Shown: positions 1 through 6,692 of the stretch, one piece after another
Layout: each line of letters starts with the position of its first letter
How positions within the stretch are numbered: the first letter of the stretch is position 1
Assembly (NCBI GenBank): GCA_000402515.1
Contig: AQRL01000024.1
Location: 57 to 17,800 of the forward strand
Direction of reading: 5' to 3'
Length of the DNA stretch: 17,744 bases
Source of the DNA: Nanoarchaeota archaeon SCGC AAA011-G17
GTDB lineage: Archaea; Nanobdellota; Nanobdellia; SCGC-AAA011-G17
Notes under the pieces: generated by a model
Told to the model about the DNA's origin: nothing
Database searches by the model: none
What the model saw: the letters and a program-made list of their open reading frames with translations, nothing else
Program-made: the position numbers and the translations under genes

Positions 1-436
1 GATTTCTTTGCTTTGCTGACTGCTCCTGCTGTGTCTCTTTTTGAACTCCCTGCCTGAATATTTCCAATTGCTTTTTATTTATCTCTTTGATTTGCTCTCT
101 TTGTTCTAAAACATCTGCTTCTGCTGAGCCAAACTGCAGCTCCTGCTCAAAATTTAATCCATTAGATGAAGTTATAGTAATTGTATGCTTGCCTGGTTTT
201 ATTGTCGGGAAGATTGAGATTGCTACTTTTGAGGCTAATCTTTCAACTATCAGATTCCCTTCTCCATTATCAATAAAGTATTTCAAATCATTATAATTAA
301 TGTCTGTCGGGTTGAGTATCCTTAATCTCGATGAGCCTGTTTCTGGCGAATATGAAACTATTGACAGCTCCAAGTCCTGAGCTAAGACAACCGGAAGTAT
401 AAAAATTATTAATGACAGCAAGATTATTTTTTTCAT
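1..436 (-). CDS. Exported protein, partial (C-terminus beyond window)
   Basis: The minus strand reads open from an ATG at 436 to the window edge: 145 codons without a stop. The protein starts MKKIILLSLIIFILPVVLAQ, a clear signal peptide with likely cleavage after VLA. It continues as a beta-rich, probably Ig-like stretch (about residues 21-105) and then a Glu/Gln/Lys-rich segment with the look of a coiled coil (about 106-145). A strong Shine-Dalgarno sequence (GGAGGAA on the minus strand, forward 441-447) precedes the start and settles it. The gene follows the MopE-like gene on the same strand; the SD shares bases with a TAG that would end the read-through form of that gene, suggesting translational coupling. 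No family is recognised; a secreted or surface-anchored role is inferred from the signal peptide only. Confidence 0.75.
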   Translation of the reverse strand, partial: MKKIILLSLIIFILPVVLAQDLELSIVSYSPETGSSRLRILNPTDINYNDLKYFIDNGEGNLIVERLASKVAISIFPTIKPGKHTITITSSNGLNFEQELQFGSAEADVLEQREQIKEINKKQLEIFRQGVQKETQQEQSAKQRN

Positions 437-440
437 TTTA

Positions 441-449
441 TTCCTCCTA
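441..449 (-). promoter_or_regulatory. Shine-Dalgarno TAGGAGGAA for the partial gene at 436
   Basis: On the minus strand TAGGAGGAATAAAATG reads into the ATG at 436. The first three bases (447-449) are also a stop codon in the frame of the upstream MopE-like gene, so stop and ribosome-binding site overlap. This is the usual layout of coupled genes. Confidence 0.7.
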
Positions 450-503
450 ATAACATTCAGGCCTCTCGGTAATTCCATTTCTTACACAGTCTGCTGATTG
501 AGG
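447..503 (-). other. Likely lost C-terminal tail of the MopE-like gene (behind in-frame TGA)
   Basis: Reading on from the TGA at 504-506 in the same frame gives PQSADCVRNGITERPECY and then TAG at 447-449. The stretch is hydrophilic with two cysteines, in keeping with the Cys-rich protein before it. Its stop lies 10 bases from the next ATG, inside the TAGGAGG element. A TGG-to-TGA change, a sequencing error or read-through would all explain it. Confidence 0.55.
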
Positions 504-1439
504 TCATGCCAGTGTATTTCCTGAATTCTTTGATGCTGCTGCCAAGCATTCTGAGTAAGTCAGGCAACAGGTTGGATTTCCTATTTTTGACGGAACCTGG
601 CAGACATTATTTTCACAGGTCTGATCATTGGTACATTGAGTAGGGGAGGTACAGCATTTTTTTCCATCTGTCCTTGTTATACCGGAACAACTTGAATCTG
701 CACAATCCATCAAGGAATTACAATTATTATCCAGAGCATCTGAGCATAAAGCTTGAGTATTTTCTATTTTTCCGGGGTTTATGTTTGCATTAGCATCATT
801 ACAATCCTGAACATTTGTTACATATCCTGCTGGTTGCGAGCATGCTGTTTGTGATACTGATAGATCACCATAACTGTCTGCATCTAAATCTCTATAATAA
901 GTTATTAATTGAGTTCCACCTATACAATTATTATTACAATCCTTTGCTCCACCGCAGCCACAGGCCTGCCCGTAATATGATGGATTTGCTGGAATTATTG
1001 CATCGCATGTACCATCACACTGAACTGTTCCTGTTGATGTCTGGCCGCATGTATTTTGTGGAGAGTAGCATAGTGCTCCTGTGTTTGGATTACAAGAGGA
1101 TACACATATGTTACTCTGACAATTTTGATTTACTGGGCATTGTGTTCCGGTTCCTGCACAACTACCGCATCCATTTGTCGGCGCTATTTGAACGCCACAA
1201 TTTATTGTAGCTGGATCCGGACATTGAGGAGTACAGCATTGGCACCATCCTGAACTCATTATTGATTCTACTTTTTGCTGATTATCTGCACATAAAAAAT
1301 CATACTGATTTACACACAAGGGATTAATGCTTTGCTTGCAGATGTTTATTCCTATTTTTGTACAAATTAGTGAATCTGAAGAATTAATTAAGATTAATGT
1401 AAATACAACTAGTACTATTAAGAATACACCCCTTTTCAT
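504..1439 (-). CDS. Secreted Cys-rich protein with MopE-like metal-binding motif (probably truncated by TGA)
   Basis: The 311-aa product has an N-terminal signal peptide or signal anchor (residues 1-23) followed by about 290 Cys-rich residues. Residues 181-251 match the MopE-type putative metal-binding motif: an acidic DLDADSYGD segment (184-192), DCNDA near 212, NPG at 221-223 and DNNC at 237-240. In MopE-type and related adhesin proteins this segment is calcium- or copper-binding-like. The ATG at 1439 has a TATA-like element about 25 bases upstream, so a leaderless transcript is likely. The gene is divergent from the 744-aa Cys-rich gene. The TGA at 504-506 looks premature: the same frame continues for 18 codons with two further cysteines to a TAG embedded in the next gene's Shine-Dalgarno. 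The likely role is an extracellular surface or adhesion protein; the exact function is unknown. Confidence 0.8.
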   Translation of the reverse strand: MKRGVFLIVLVVFTLILINSSDSLICTKIGINICKQSINPLCVNQYDFLCADNQQKVESIMSSGWCQCCTPQCPDPATINCGVQIAPTNGCGSCAGTGTQCPVNQNCQSNICVSSCNPNTGALCYSPQNTCGQTSTGTVQCDGTCDAIIPANPSYYGQACGCGGAKDCNNNCIGGTQLITYYRDLDADSYGDLSVSQTACSQPAGYVTNVQDCNDANANINPGKIENTQALCSDALDNNCNSLMDCADSSCSGITRTDGKKCCTSPTQCTNDQTCENNVCQVPSKIGNPTCCLTYSECLAAASKNSGNTLA

Positions 1440-1458
1440 CTGTTTAAAAATAATATTG

Positions 1459-1492
1459 TTTTATAAAAATCTTTTGGTTAAATTTATATATA
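1459..1492. promoter_or_regulatory. Divergent promoter pair with two TATA-like boxes
   Basis: TTTATATATA at 1483-1492 lies about 25 bases before the plus ATG at 1513. On the minus strand ATTTTTATAAAA (forward 1459-1470) lies about 25 bases before the ATG at 1439. Both spacings fit leaderless archaeal promoters, and they share the 73-base gap between the two Cys-rich surface genes. Confidence 0.6.
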
Positions 1493-1512
1493 AGTTTTCT
1501 TTCTTAACAGAT

Positions 1513-3747
1513 ATGATAAAAGAGGGAGTAATAGTTTTATTAGTTGTTATTTTATTAATACCTTTTGTTTATGCTGGAGGAACTTATTTTGTTGGCTATT
1601 CTGATCCATATACAAAAACTTCTACTTCTAATACTGGAGCAAAGGCATGCATAACAATGTATGGCTCAACTGCTACATGCGCAACTGTGGAAAAATTAGT
1701 TAGTGGTTCATATACATCCTCATATACACCACAACTTGGTTGTACATCTGTACCAGCAGACACATCATATTATCAAGGAAAGTGTAAGCTTCCTGCGGTC
1801 TGTGGAGATAGTTTGTGCAATGGCGATGAAACCCAAATTACCTGTCTTCAAGACTGCGGGGGGAGCGCAGGACAACCATGCAGTTCAAGCAATCTTTGTA
1901 AAAGTGGCTTGGGCTTGCAATGCACAGAAAGTGAAGCTGCAGGCATACAATCAATTTGTTGCAATCCAAGTCCGAATCCGAGTTGTCAATATTGCAAAAC
2001 AAGTGGAACTAGCTGTTGCAGCCCAACAGAATGCCAGTATTATGCATCAAGTTTTGAGCCGGATAAGTGTGGAATCCTGGACAATAGCTGCGGGGGATTC
2101 ACTCTTGACTGCCCATGCCCAATAGGTCAAACATGTACCAACAATGTATGCGGTGCTTCATATCGTTGTACAGGCACTGTTCCTACAAATGCTGCATTAT
2201 GCACAAGTGATAATACAGGATTAACAGCAGATACTGCCAGAACAACAGTAACTAGCTGTACTATTGCTAAAAAATGTGAATATACCTGTAGCACTGGTTA
2301 TGTACCATCGGCAGATAAAATGAGCTGCGTTCAGGCTTCCTACAGCTGTACAGGCACTGAACCATCATATACCACAGTCACAGTTCCAGCTTTAGCAACA
2401 GGCATAATAAAGGGCCCTTCAACATACAGCCCTTCTACTTATACCCCAACTTCCTGGACCTATTCTGACACTGCTACAACAGCCACTTCCTGCAAATGGA
2501 AATGCAATCCAGCTGCAAATTACTGCTATTTAAACATGGGGGGAGATTATTGTCTTGCAGGACCGCGCTACCTTGATTGCTCAGCCAAGCCAGTAAATAC
2601 AGACTGGAATGATGATGCTAGCTATCCAGGTCCTGGAAAATATACCCAGACCTGCAGTTCAGGCTCTTGGTCTTCCACACCATCTACAATCTACAGCACT
2701 ACAATAGGAGACTGCAAGTTTAAGTGCTCTAGTGGCTATACCTGGGACGGCACAATCTGCAAAGTTGCATGCACTCCTTCATATAAGAATAATTGTGACA
2801 GCACAGATGGCTGTAATCCAGCAAGAACTAGTAATCCTCCATATAATTTATGTGATTTAACTTCAAATGTTGCATGCGGAACAGAAAGTGCTTGTAGTGA
2901 TAGTATTGATAATAACTGCAATGGAGAGTCTGATTATGACAGCATGGATGGAAGGCATGGTGATATTAACTGTGCTGTTGGTGTAACTGGAATCTCTGCT
3001 CCAGCAAGTGCCTATGTAAATAGTGTTATTACTGTTTCATGCACTTCGAGTGTTGCTAATGTAAATAGCATTAGCGCAACTCTTGGTGGAAGCCTTTGTG
3101 TTGGTTATTCATGGAATGGAAATGTTGTTTCCTTTTCCAATTGTAATACTGGAAGTACTGCTGGAACTAAAACAGCAACATGCTATGTTGATACAGCTAA
3201 ATCTTATAAATCCGGAACTGATAAAAGTGCTAGTGTTAATGTTATTACACAGCCTTGTTCATCTTATAGTTCATCTTCAACCTGCCCAACTGCTACATGC
3301 GACTGGTGTGCTCAGTGCAGTAATCCCTTTTCCACTGGACAGGCTAATGCATGCGTGAGTAAGGGAAGCTGTACTAGAACATGCTACAAAGGGCAGTGCG
3401 GTGCTACCTGTGATAGTACTACTGGTGGATGTTCAGTTGGATATGCTTGTGATGCTAACTGTGCTTGTATTCAGACATGCAAAACTTCTGGAAGTTGCAG
3501 TTCTAATTCAGAAGCATGCAGCGGATATTGGTGCAGCAGTAATAACGTCTGTCAGAATACGTGGCATTGGACTGGAACAGGATGTGAAAGAGCTTCTCTT
3601 TGCGGAGGCAGTTGTCCATGGACACCCCTACAAAGTGAGTATTGGACACATTTAAGTGATTGTATTAGACCATCAAAGGCATGCTGTGAAGTGAATTACG
3701 GGGGGGTTATAACGACAGACTGGCGTGATGTCACAGAGATTAAATAG
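1513..3747 (+). CDS. Large secreted Cys-rich multi-module surface protein
   Basis: The frame is open from 1327, but the ATG at 1513 is chosen: it opens a clean signal peptide (MIKEGVIVLLVVILLIPFVYA, cleavage about residue 21) and sits 25 bases after a TATA box. The 744-aa product is rich in Cys, Ser, Thr and Gly. Visible modules are a CGDxxCNGDE...C...DCG motif (97-116), two related YxCTGTxP modules starting at residues 217 and 277 and ending in Cys/Gly-Tyr segments, and a MopE-like DNNCNG motif (466-471). Further segments are an Ig-like beta stretch (about 490-580) and more Cys-rich repeats to the end. No C-terminal membrane anchor is seen. Its 3' end is one base from the convergent 3749 gene. 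By analogy with similar DPANN proteins it is probably an adhesin or envelope protein; no enzyme signature is seen. Confidence 0.8.
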   Translation: MIKEGVIVLLVVILLIPFVYAGGTYFVGYSDPYTKTSTSNTGAKACITMYGSTATCATVEKLVSGSYTSSYTPQLGCTSVPADTSYYQGKCKLPAVCGDSLCNGDETQITCLQDCGGSAGQPCSSSNLCKSGLGLQCTESEAAGIQSICCNPSPNPSCQYCKTSGTSCCSPTECQYYASSFEPDKCGILDNSCGGFTLDCPCPIGQTCTNNVCGASYRCTGTVPTNAALCTSDNTGLTADTARTTVTSCTIAKKCEYTCSTGYVPSADKMSCVQASYSCTGTEPSYTTVTVPALATGIIKGPSTYSPSTYTPTSWTYSDTATTATSCKWKCNPAANYCYLNMGGDYCLAGPRYLDCSAKPVNTDWNDDASYPGPGKYTQTCSSGSWSSTPSTIYSTTIGDCKFKCSSGYTWDGTICKVACTPSYKNNCDSTDGCNPARTSNPPYNLCDLTSNVACGTESACSDSIDNNCNGESDYDSMDGRHGDINCAVGVTGISAPASAYVNSVITVSCTSSVANVNSISATLGGSLCVGYSWNGNVVSFSNCNTGSTAGTKTATCYVDTAKSYKSGTDKSASVNVITQPCSSYSSSSTCPTATCDWCAQCSNPFSTGQANACVSKGSCTRTCYKGQCGATCDSTTGGCSVGYACDANCACIQTCKTSGSCSSNSEACSGYWCSSNNVCQNTWHWTGTGCERASLCGGSCPWTPLQSEYWTHLSDCIRPSKACCEVNYGGVITTDWRDVTEIK

Positions 3748-3748
3748 A

Positions 3749-4081
3749 CTATTTAATTTTGAGTCTTTTGGCTTCTTTCTCTAGAAGTTTTAATCTATAC
3801 TTATTAATTAAATACCAATCTTTATCAACATAATGCTCAGATGAAGAATAACCATACTTTACGATATCTTTGTTATCTTCTTCGACTATCTTCCTAAAAC
3901 GTTTTAATGATTTTAGAAGGAGTTCTTTATAGAAGGGCTCCTTTCTGAATTTATTAAATTTTCTTAAATTCTCTTTATTCTTTACAGATTCCTCTAAGGC
4001 AAAGGCAAGGGCCATATGGTCTTTTTTTTCTTTCGCCCATTCTAGATGTTTATCAAATTCTCCAATTAAATTGGCTATCAT
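3749..4081 (-). CDS. Small charged helical protein, candidate immunity protein
   Basis: The 110-aa product is rich in Lys and Glu, predicted by eye to be nearly all alpha-helix, with no signal peptide and no membrane segment, so it should be cytoplasmic. It is not recognised as a known family. It follows the toxin-like 4095-4697 gene on the same strand with a 13-base gap. Small cytoplasmic proteins in this position are often immunity partners, and that is the only basis for the suggestion. The ATG at 4081 has no Shine-Dalgarno. An ATG at 4095 overlaps the upstream stop as TAATG, but it falls out of frame across an A8 run; one added A would join it as MYEKKMIANL. The true start or the run length is therefore uncertain. 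Confidence 0.6.
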   Translation of the reverse strand: MIANLIGEFDKHLEWAKEKKDHMALAFALEESVKNKENLRKFNKFRKEPFYKELLLKSLKRFRKIVEEDNKDIVKYGYSSSEHYVDKDWYLINKYRLKLLEKEAKRLKIK

Positions 4082-4094
4082 TTTTTTTCATACA

Positions 4095-4697
4095 TTAGTT
4101 TATTCTTTTCCAAATTTTTTGTTTATCAACCTTCTTAGTAATATCTTTTCTAGGGCGCCTCTCACAAGATACTATTGTTTTACCATCTACATCTCCAATT
4201 GTTGCCATCTCTATTTTTGGATCATATGCAATGCTTCTTCCAATTTCTTTTGTTGGTCCTCCGATTTGAATATATCTTTCAATTTTTGATGATTTGCTGT
4301 TCATGTTATTTAAACATTCTTTTTTGAATTTGCTTTTTGATGGAGGAATCTTCCAGATATTAGGAAAATCATATTGATGGTCATATGCATGTTCTGTTAG
4401 TGTTTTGTAATTATATGCAGTATAATATGTCCATGCATATTCACTTACTCTATAAACAACATATCCTCCAGCAAGAACTGCGGCGCCTATTGCAATATAA
4501 GTAAATCCTGCACCATATAATATTGCAACGAGCCAACTAACTAGGCCGGGAAAATTATAATAATAAGATGCGGGTATTGGCTGTTGCTCATTCTTTATTT
4601 TCTGTTCTTCATTTATCTCTTGAGCAAAACAAACTGGCAACATTATCAATAATAAAGAAATTAAAACTACAGCAAAAATTTTAATATTTTGTTTCAT
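4095..4697 (-). CDS. Exported protein with possible BECR-fold (colicin D/E5-like) RNase toxin domain
   Basis: The 200-aa product has a signal peptide (1-25, cleavage after VCFA), a short polar linker, a long Gly/Ala-rich hydrophobic stretch (about 50-84, one or two membrane passes) and a basic C-terminal domain (about 98-200). That domain carries a TEHAYDHQYDF segment with H103 and H107, then a helix, then GPTKEIGRSIAYDP and a beta hairpin around IEMATIGDVDGKTIVSCERR. The order His-helix-strands resembles Barnase-EndoU-ColicinE5/D-RelE nucleases of polymorphic toxins. This is pattern recognition without alignment. A small helical gene follows directly, as an immunity gene would. A TATA-like element at 4721-4733 and an AGGGG upstream of ATG 4697 support the start. 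It could instead be an unrelated membrane protein. Confidence 0.6.
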   Translation of the reverse strand: MKQNIKIFAVVLISLLLIMLPVCFAQEINEEQKIKNEQQPIPASYYYNFPGLVSWLVAILYGAGFTYIAIGAAVLAGGYVVYRVSEYAWTYYTAYNYKTLTEHAYDHQYDFPNIWKIPPSKSKFKKECLNNMNSKSSKIERYIQIGGPTKEIGRSIAYDPKIEMATIGDVDGKTIVSCERRPRKDITKKVDKQKIWKRIN

Positions 4698-4720
4698 AGC
4701 CCCTATGGATATAATTCAGG

Positions 4721-4733
4721 TAAATATATAAAA
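4721..4733 (-). promoter_or_regulatory. TATA-like element for the 4697 gene
   Basis: TTTTATATATTTA on the minus strand lies about 25-35 bases before ATG 4697, directly after the stop of the upstream gene. The 4697/4081 pair can therefore be transcribed separately from the dockerin gene. Confidence 0.45.
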
Positions 4734-6581
4734 TTATCTCATCCCAAGAATATTCTCAATATCTTCTTTTGGCTTGTATCTATGCTGAATGTTTATTAAT
4801 TTATCATCTATTTGTGTTATTGTTCCAGTTTTATTTGATTCTAATGCTGTAAGATTAAAGTAATGTGAGACTTCCCCCATACCAACCAAAGCACTTAGTG
4901 CTTCTTCTATTATTGGTCCCTTCTCCGTTTGATTCCATCCCCAATTAGGGAAAAAAATAATAGACCAATCTGCTACCCCGTCATGATTATCATCTACACT
5001 AACTGCTCCAAAACCACCACTATTTCTTGGAACAATCACAATGCTTCCATCCTGGAATGCAGGTATTGTTTCTGGAGCGTTTGAATCTTCTACATAAATT
5101 GGAAATCTGTATTCCGGTCTTAAATGAGGATAGATTACATTTTCAATTAAACTTTTAACATAAGCCTGCTCTTCTGCTGTTGCTTTTCCACCTACTGAGT
5201 ATGTTGCAGAATCTCCATGGCTAGAAATCCAGAATCTGTTTTTTGGATTCTTTAAACCTGTTTTTAATCCGTAATATTCACCAAAACCATTGCTTCCCCC
5301 ATGAACTGCCATTGCTTCATCGCAGAAAGCCTTAAACAATTCTGGACTAACTCCCTCCTGTGTCGGATAGGAAACTGAAAATAGGTTAAGGTTTGTGTTT
5401 TCTCCATTAATTGTTTCTGTTCTTATATATCCAATATTATTGCCATTTCCATCTGCCTGCCTTGCTTTAACAGTATGAGATCCTGGATTTCTTTGAACAT
5501 CAAAGTTTCCAGCACTATCTGTTTCATAAACAACAGTGTCAATTGCCAGCTTAGCTTTAACGCCCTGCTCACTATCATTATCTATATGCTGCCCTCTTAA
5601 ATCATCCATAGCATTAACAATAACAGCCAAGTTATTATCAGCATACTCAGCTCCAAAATGAACTCTTAACTTTCCTGCTTCTGTTCCATTAAAATCCTTA
5701 GTTTTGTTAGAAACACTTACTTTTCCATCAGCATTAACTGAAACATTAATATTATTAAATCCCTCTGCTGTGTAATTGCTGATAGTAACTCCATCAGCAT
5801 TAAAGTAATCATCTGCATCTATAACATTTAAAGAAACTTCATCTTCATTAAATGAAATGCTTGGTATTGTTTTAGTTGTAACACTCTGCTCTGCTACATT
5901 AACTATAAAATCCAAAGAAGATTCTTTTTCGTTTCCAAATGCCTTAATCCCAAATTTATACAATCCCGGGCTTAAATCAATATTCCTTAAATCTCCTTTT
6001 CTTTCTTCATTAACATTAACAAAAGAAGAATCCAAATTCCCAGAGTAACTTAGCTGAATCAGGGCTTTATTATAAGCATTTAAGGAATCTGCTGCATTAA
6101 TACTCTTTCCATTATAAGTTGCATTAATTCCAGGGGGGTTGTCATAATAACCCCCAAGGACTTTTAATACGCTAATTAAATCAAAGATGTCTGTTTTTCC
6201 ATCCTTGTTTATATCGCAATCTTCATTATTTCCCAGCTTTCCAAGAAGGTAAATAAGGTCAAAAATGTTTTCTTTGCTATCATGGTTTACATCACCGTCA
6301 GGCCTTATTTCTGAGGCTAACTGTGCTAGAGAAACTGCCTTCTGCTTTACATTATCATATGGAGCTATTGCCTCTGCTTCTGAAAGCATTTTCTCCAGTG
6401 AGTAATTTCCTGACTGTATTAATGGCTCGTATTTCTGTGAGAATTGCTCTACTGTCTGTACAGGTTCTTCATATTTAGGAGAAGTAATGTCTCTTGAGCA
6501 TGCTATTGGAAAGGATATAGTGCTGGCTAGCAAATAAGGCGCTGCTTTCCTTCTTAATCCTGACATAAAGCCCTCTTTCAT
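4734..6581 (-). CDS. Dockerin-containing lipoprotein-like exported protein with degenerate peptidase-like C-terminus
   Basis: The 615-aa product begins with a basic and hydrophobic leader ending in a lipobox-like FPIAC (Cys28), so it may be lipid-anchored outside the cell. Residues 96-144 are a dockerin type I-like pair of calcium loops, GDVNHDSKENIFDLI and DINKDGKTDIFDLI. A beta-rich middle (about 150-400, Ig/cadherin-like) follows. The C-terminal part (about 415-615) contains a second acidic loop (VDDNHDGVADW, about 529-539) and a IIEEALSALVGMG segment at 557-569. It ends in a D...I...Y pattern that recalls matrixin-like or DUF2927-like peptidases, but the HExxH histidines are missing. Peptidase activity is therefore doubtful. 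The start may be ATG 6581 or ATG 6566; the latter has GAGGG just upstream. The gene is divergent from the ART-like gene. Confidence 0.7.
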   Translation of the reverse strand: MKEGFMSGLRRKAAPYLLASTISFPIACSRDITSPKYEEPVQTVEQFSQKYEPLIQSGNYSLEKMLSEAEAIAPYDNVKQKAVSLAQLASEIRPDGDVNHDSKENIFDLIYLLGKLGNNEDCDINKDGKTDIFDLISVLKVLGGYYDNPPGINATYNGKSINAADSLNAYNKALIQLSYSGNLDSSFVNVNEERKGDLRNIDLSPGLYKFGIKAFGNEKESSLDFIVNVAEQSVTTKTIPSISFNEDEVSLNVIDADDYFNADGVTISNYTAEGFNNINVSVNADGKVSVSNKTKDFNGTEAGKLRVHFGAEYADNNLAVIVNAMDDLRGQHIDNDSEQGVKAKLAIDTVVYETDSAGNFDVQRNPGSHTVKARQADGNGNNIGYIRTETINGENTNLNLFSVSYPTQEGVSPELFKAFCDEAMAVHGGSNGFGEYYGLKTGLKNPKNRFWISSHGDSATYSVGGKATAEEQAYVKSLIENVIYPHLRPEYRFPIYVEDSNAPETIPAFQDGSIVIVPRNSGGFGAVSVDDNHDGVADWSIIFFPNWGWNQTEKGPIIEEALSALVGMGEVSHYFNLTALESNKTGTITQIDDKLINIQHRYKPKEDIENILGMR

Positions 6582-6585
6582 AGCT

Positions 6586-6667
6586 TTTTATAGTGTTTTT
6601 CAACTATTTAAATATTATGGTTGTTACTACTCTAATAGAATAAATTAAGGAAAGGTTTATATATGGG
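6586..6667. promoter_or_regulatory. Divergent promoter region between the two dockerin-bearing genes
   Basis: For the plus gene, GGTTTATATATGGG (about 6655-6668) lies about 30 bases before ATG 6693. For the minus gene there are two candidates: ATATTTAAAT (about 6605-6615), suited to ATG 6581, and CTATAAAAAG (about 6586-6597), suited to ATG 6566. Confidence 0.5.
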
Positions 6668-6692
6668 TTTGATTATAATTAAGAGAGGGTTT

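Noticed and set aside
504-506. A genome-wide UGA-to-Trp genetic code
   Set aside because: Other genes here, such as the one ending at 10201, use TGA as an ordinary stop followed at once by the next gene, so a global recoding is not supported.
815-1210. 131-codon plus-strand open frame opposite the MopE-like gene
   Set aside because: The His/Leu-rich translation is the complement of the Cys-rich gene and lacks any start signal.
1703-3655. Plus-strand alternative frames inside the 744-aa gene
   Set aside because: Out-of-frame readings of a Cys-rich gene with biased codons; no start signals or motifs.
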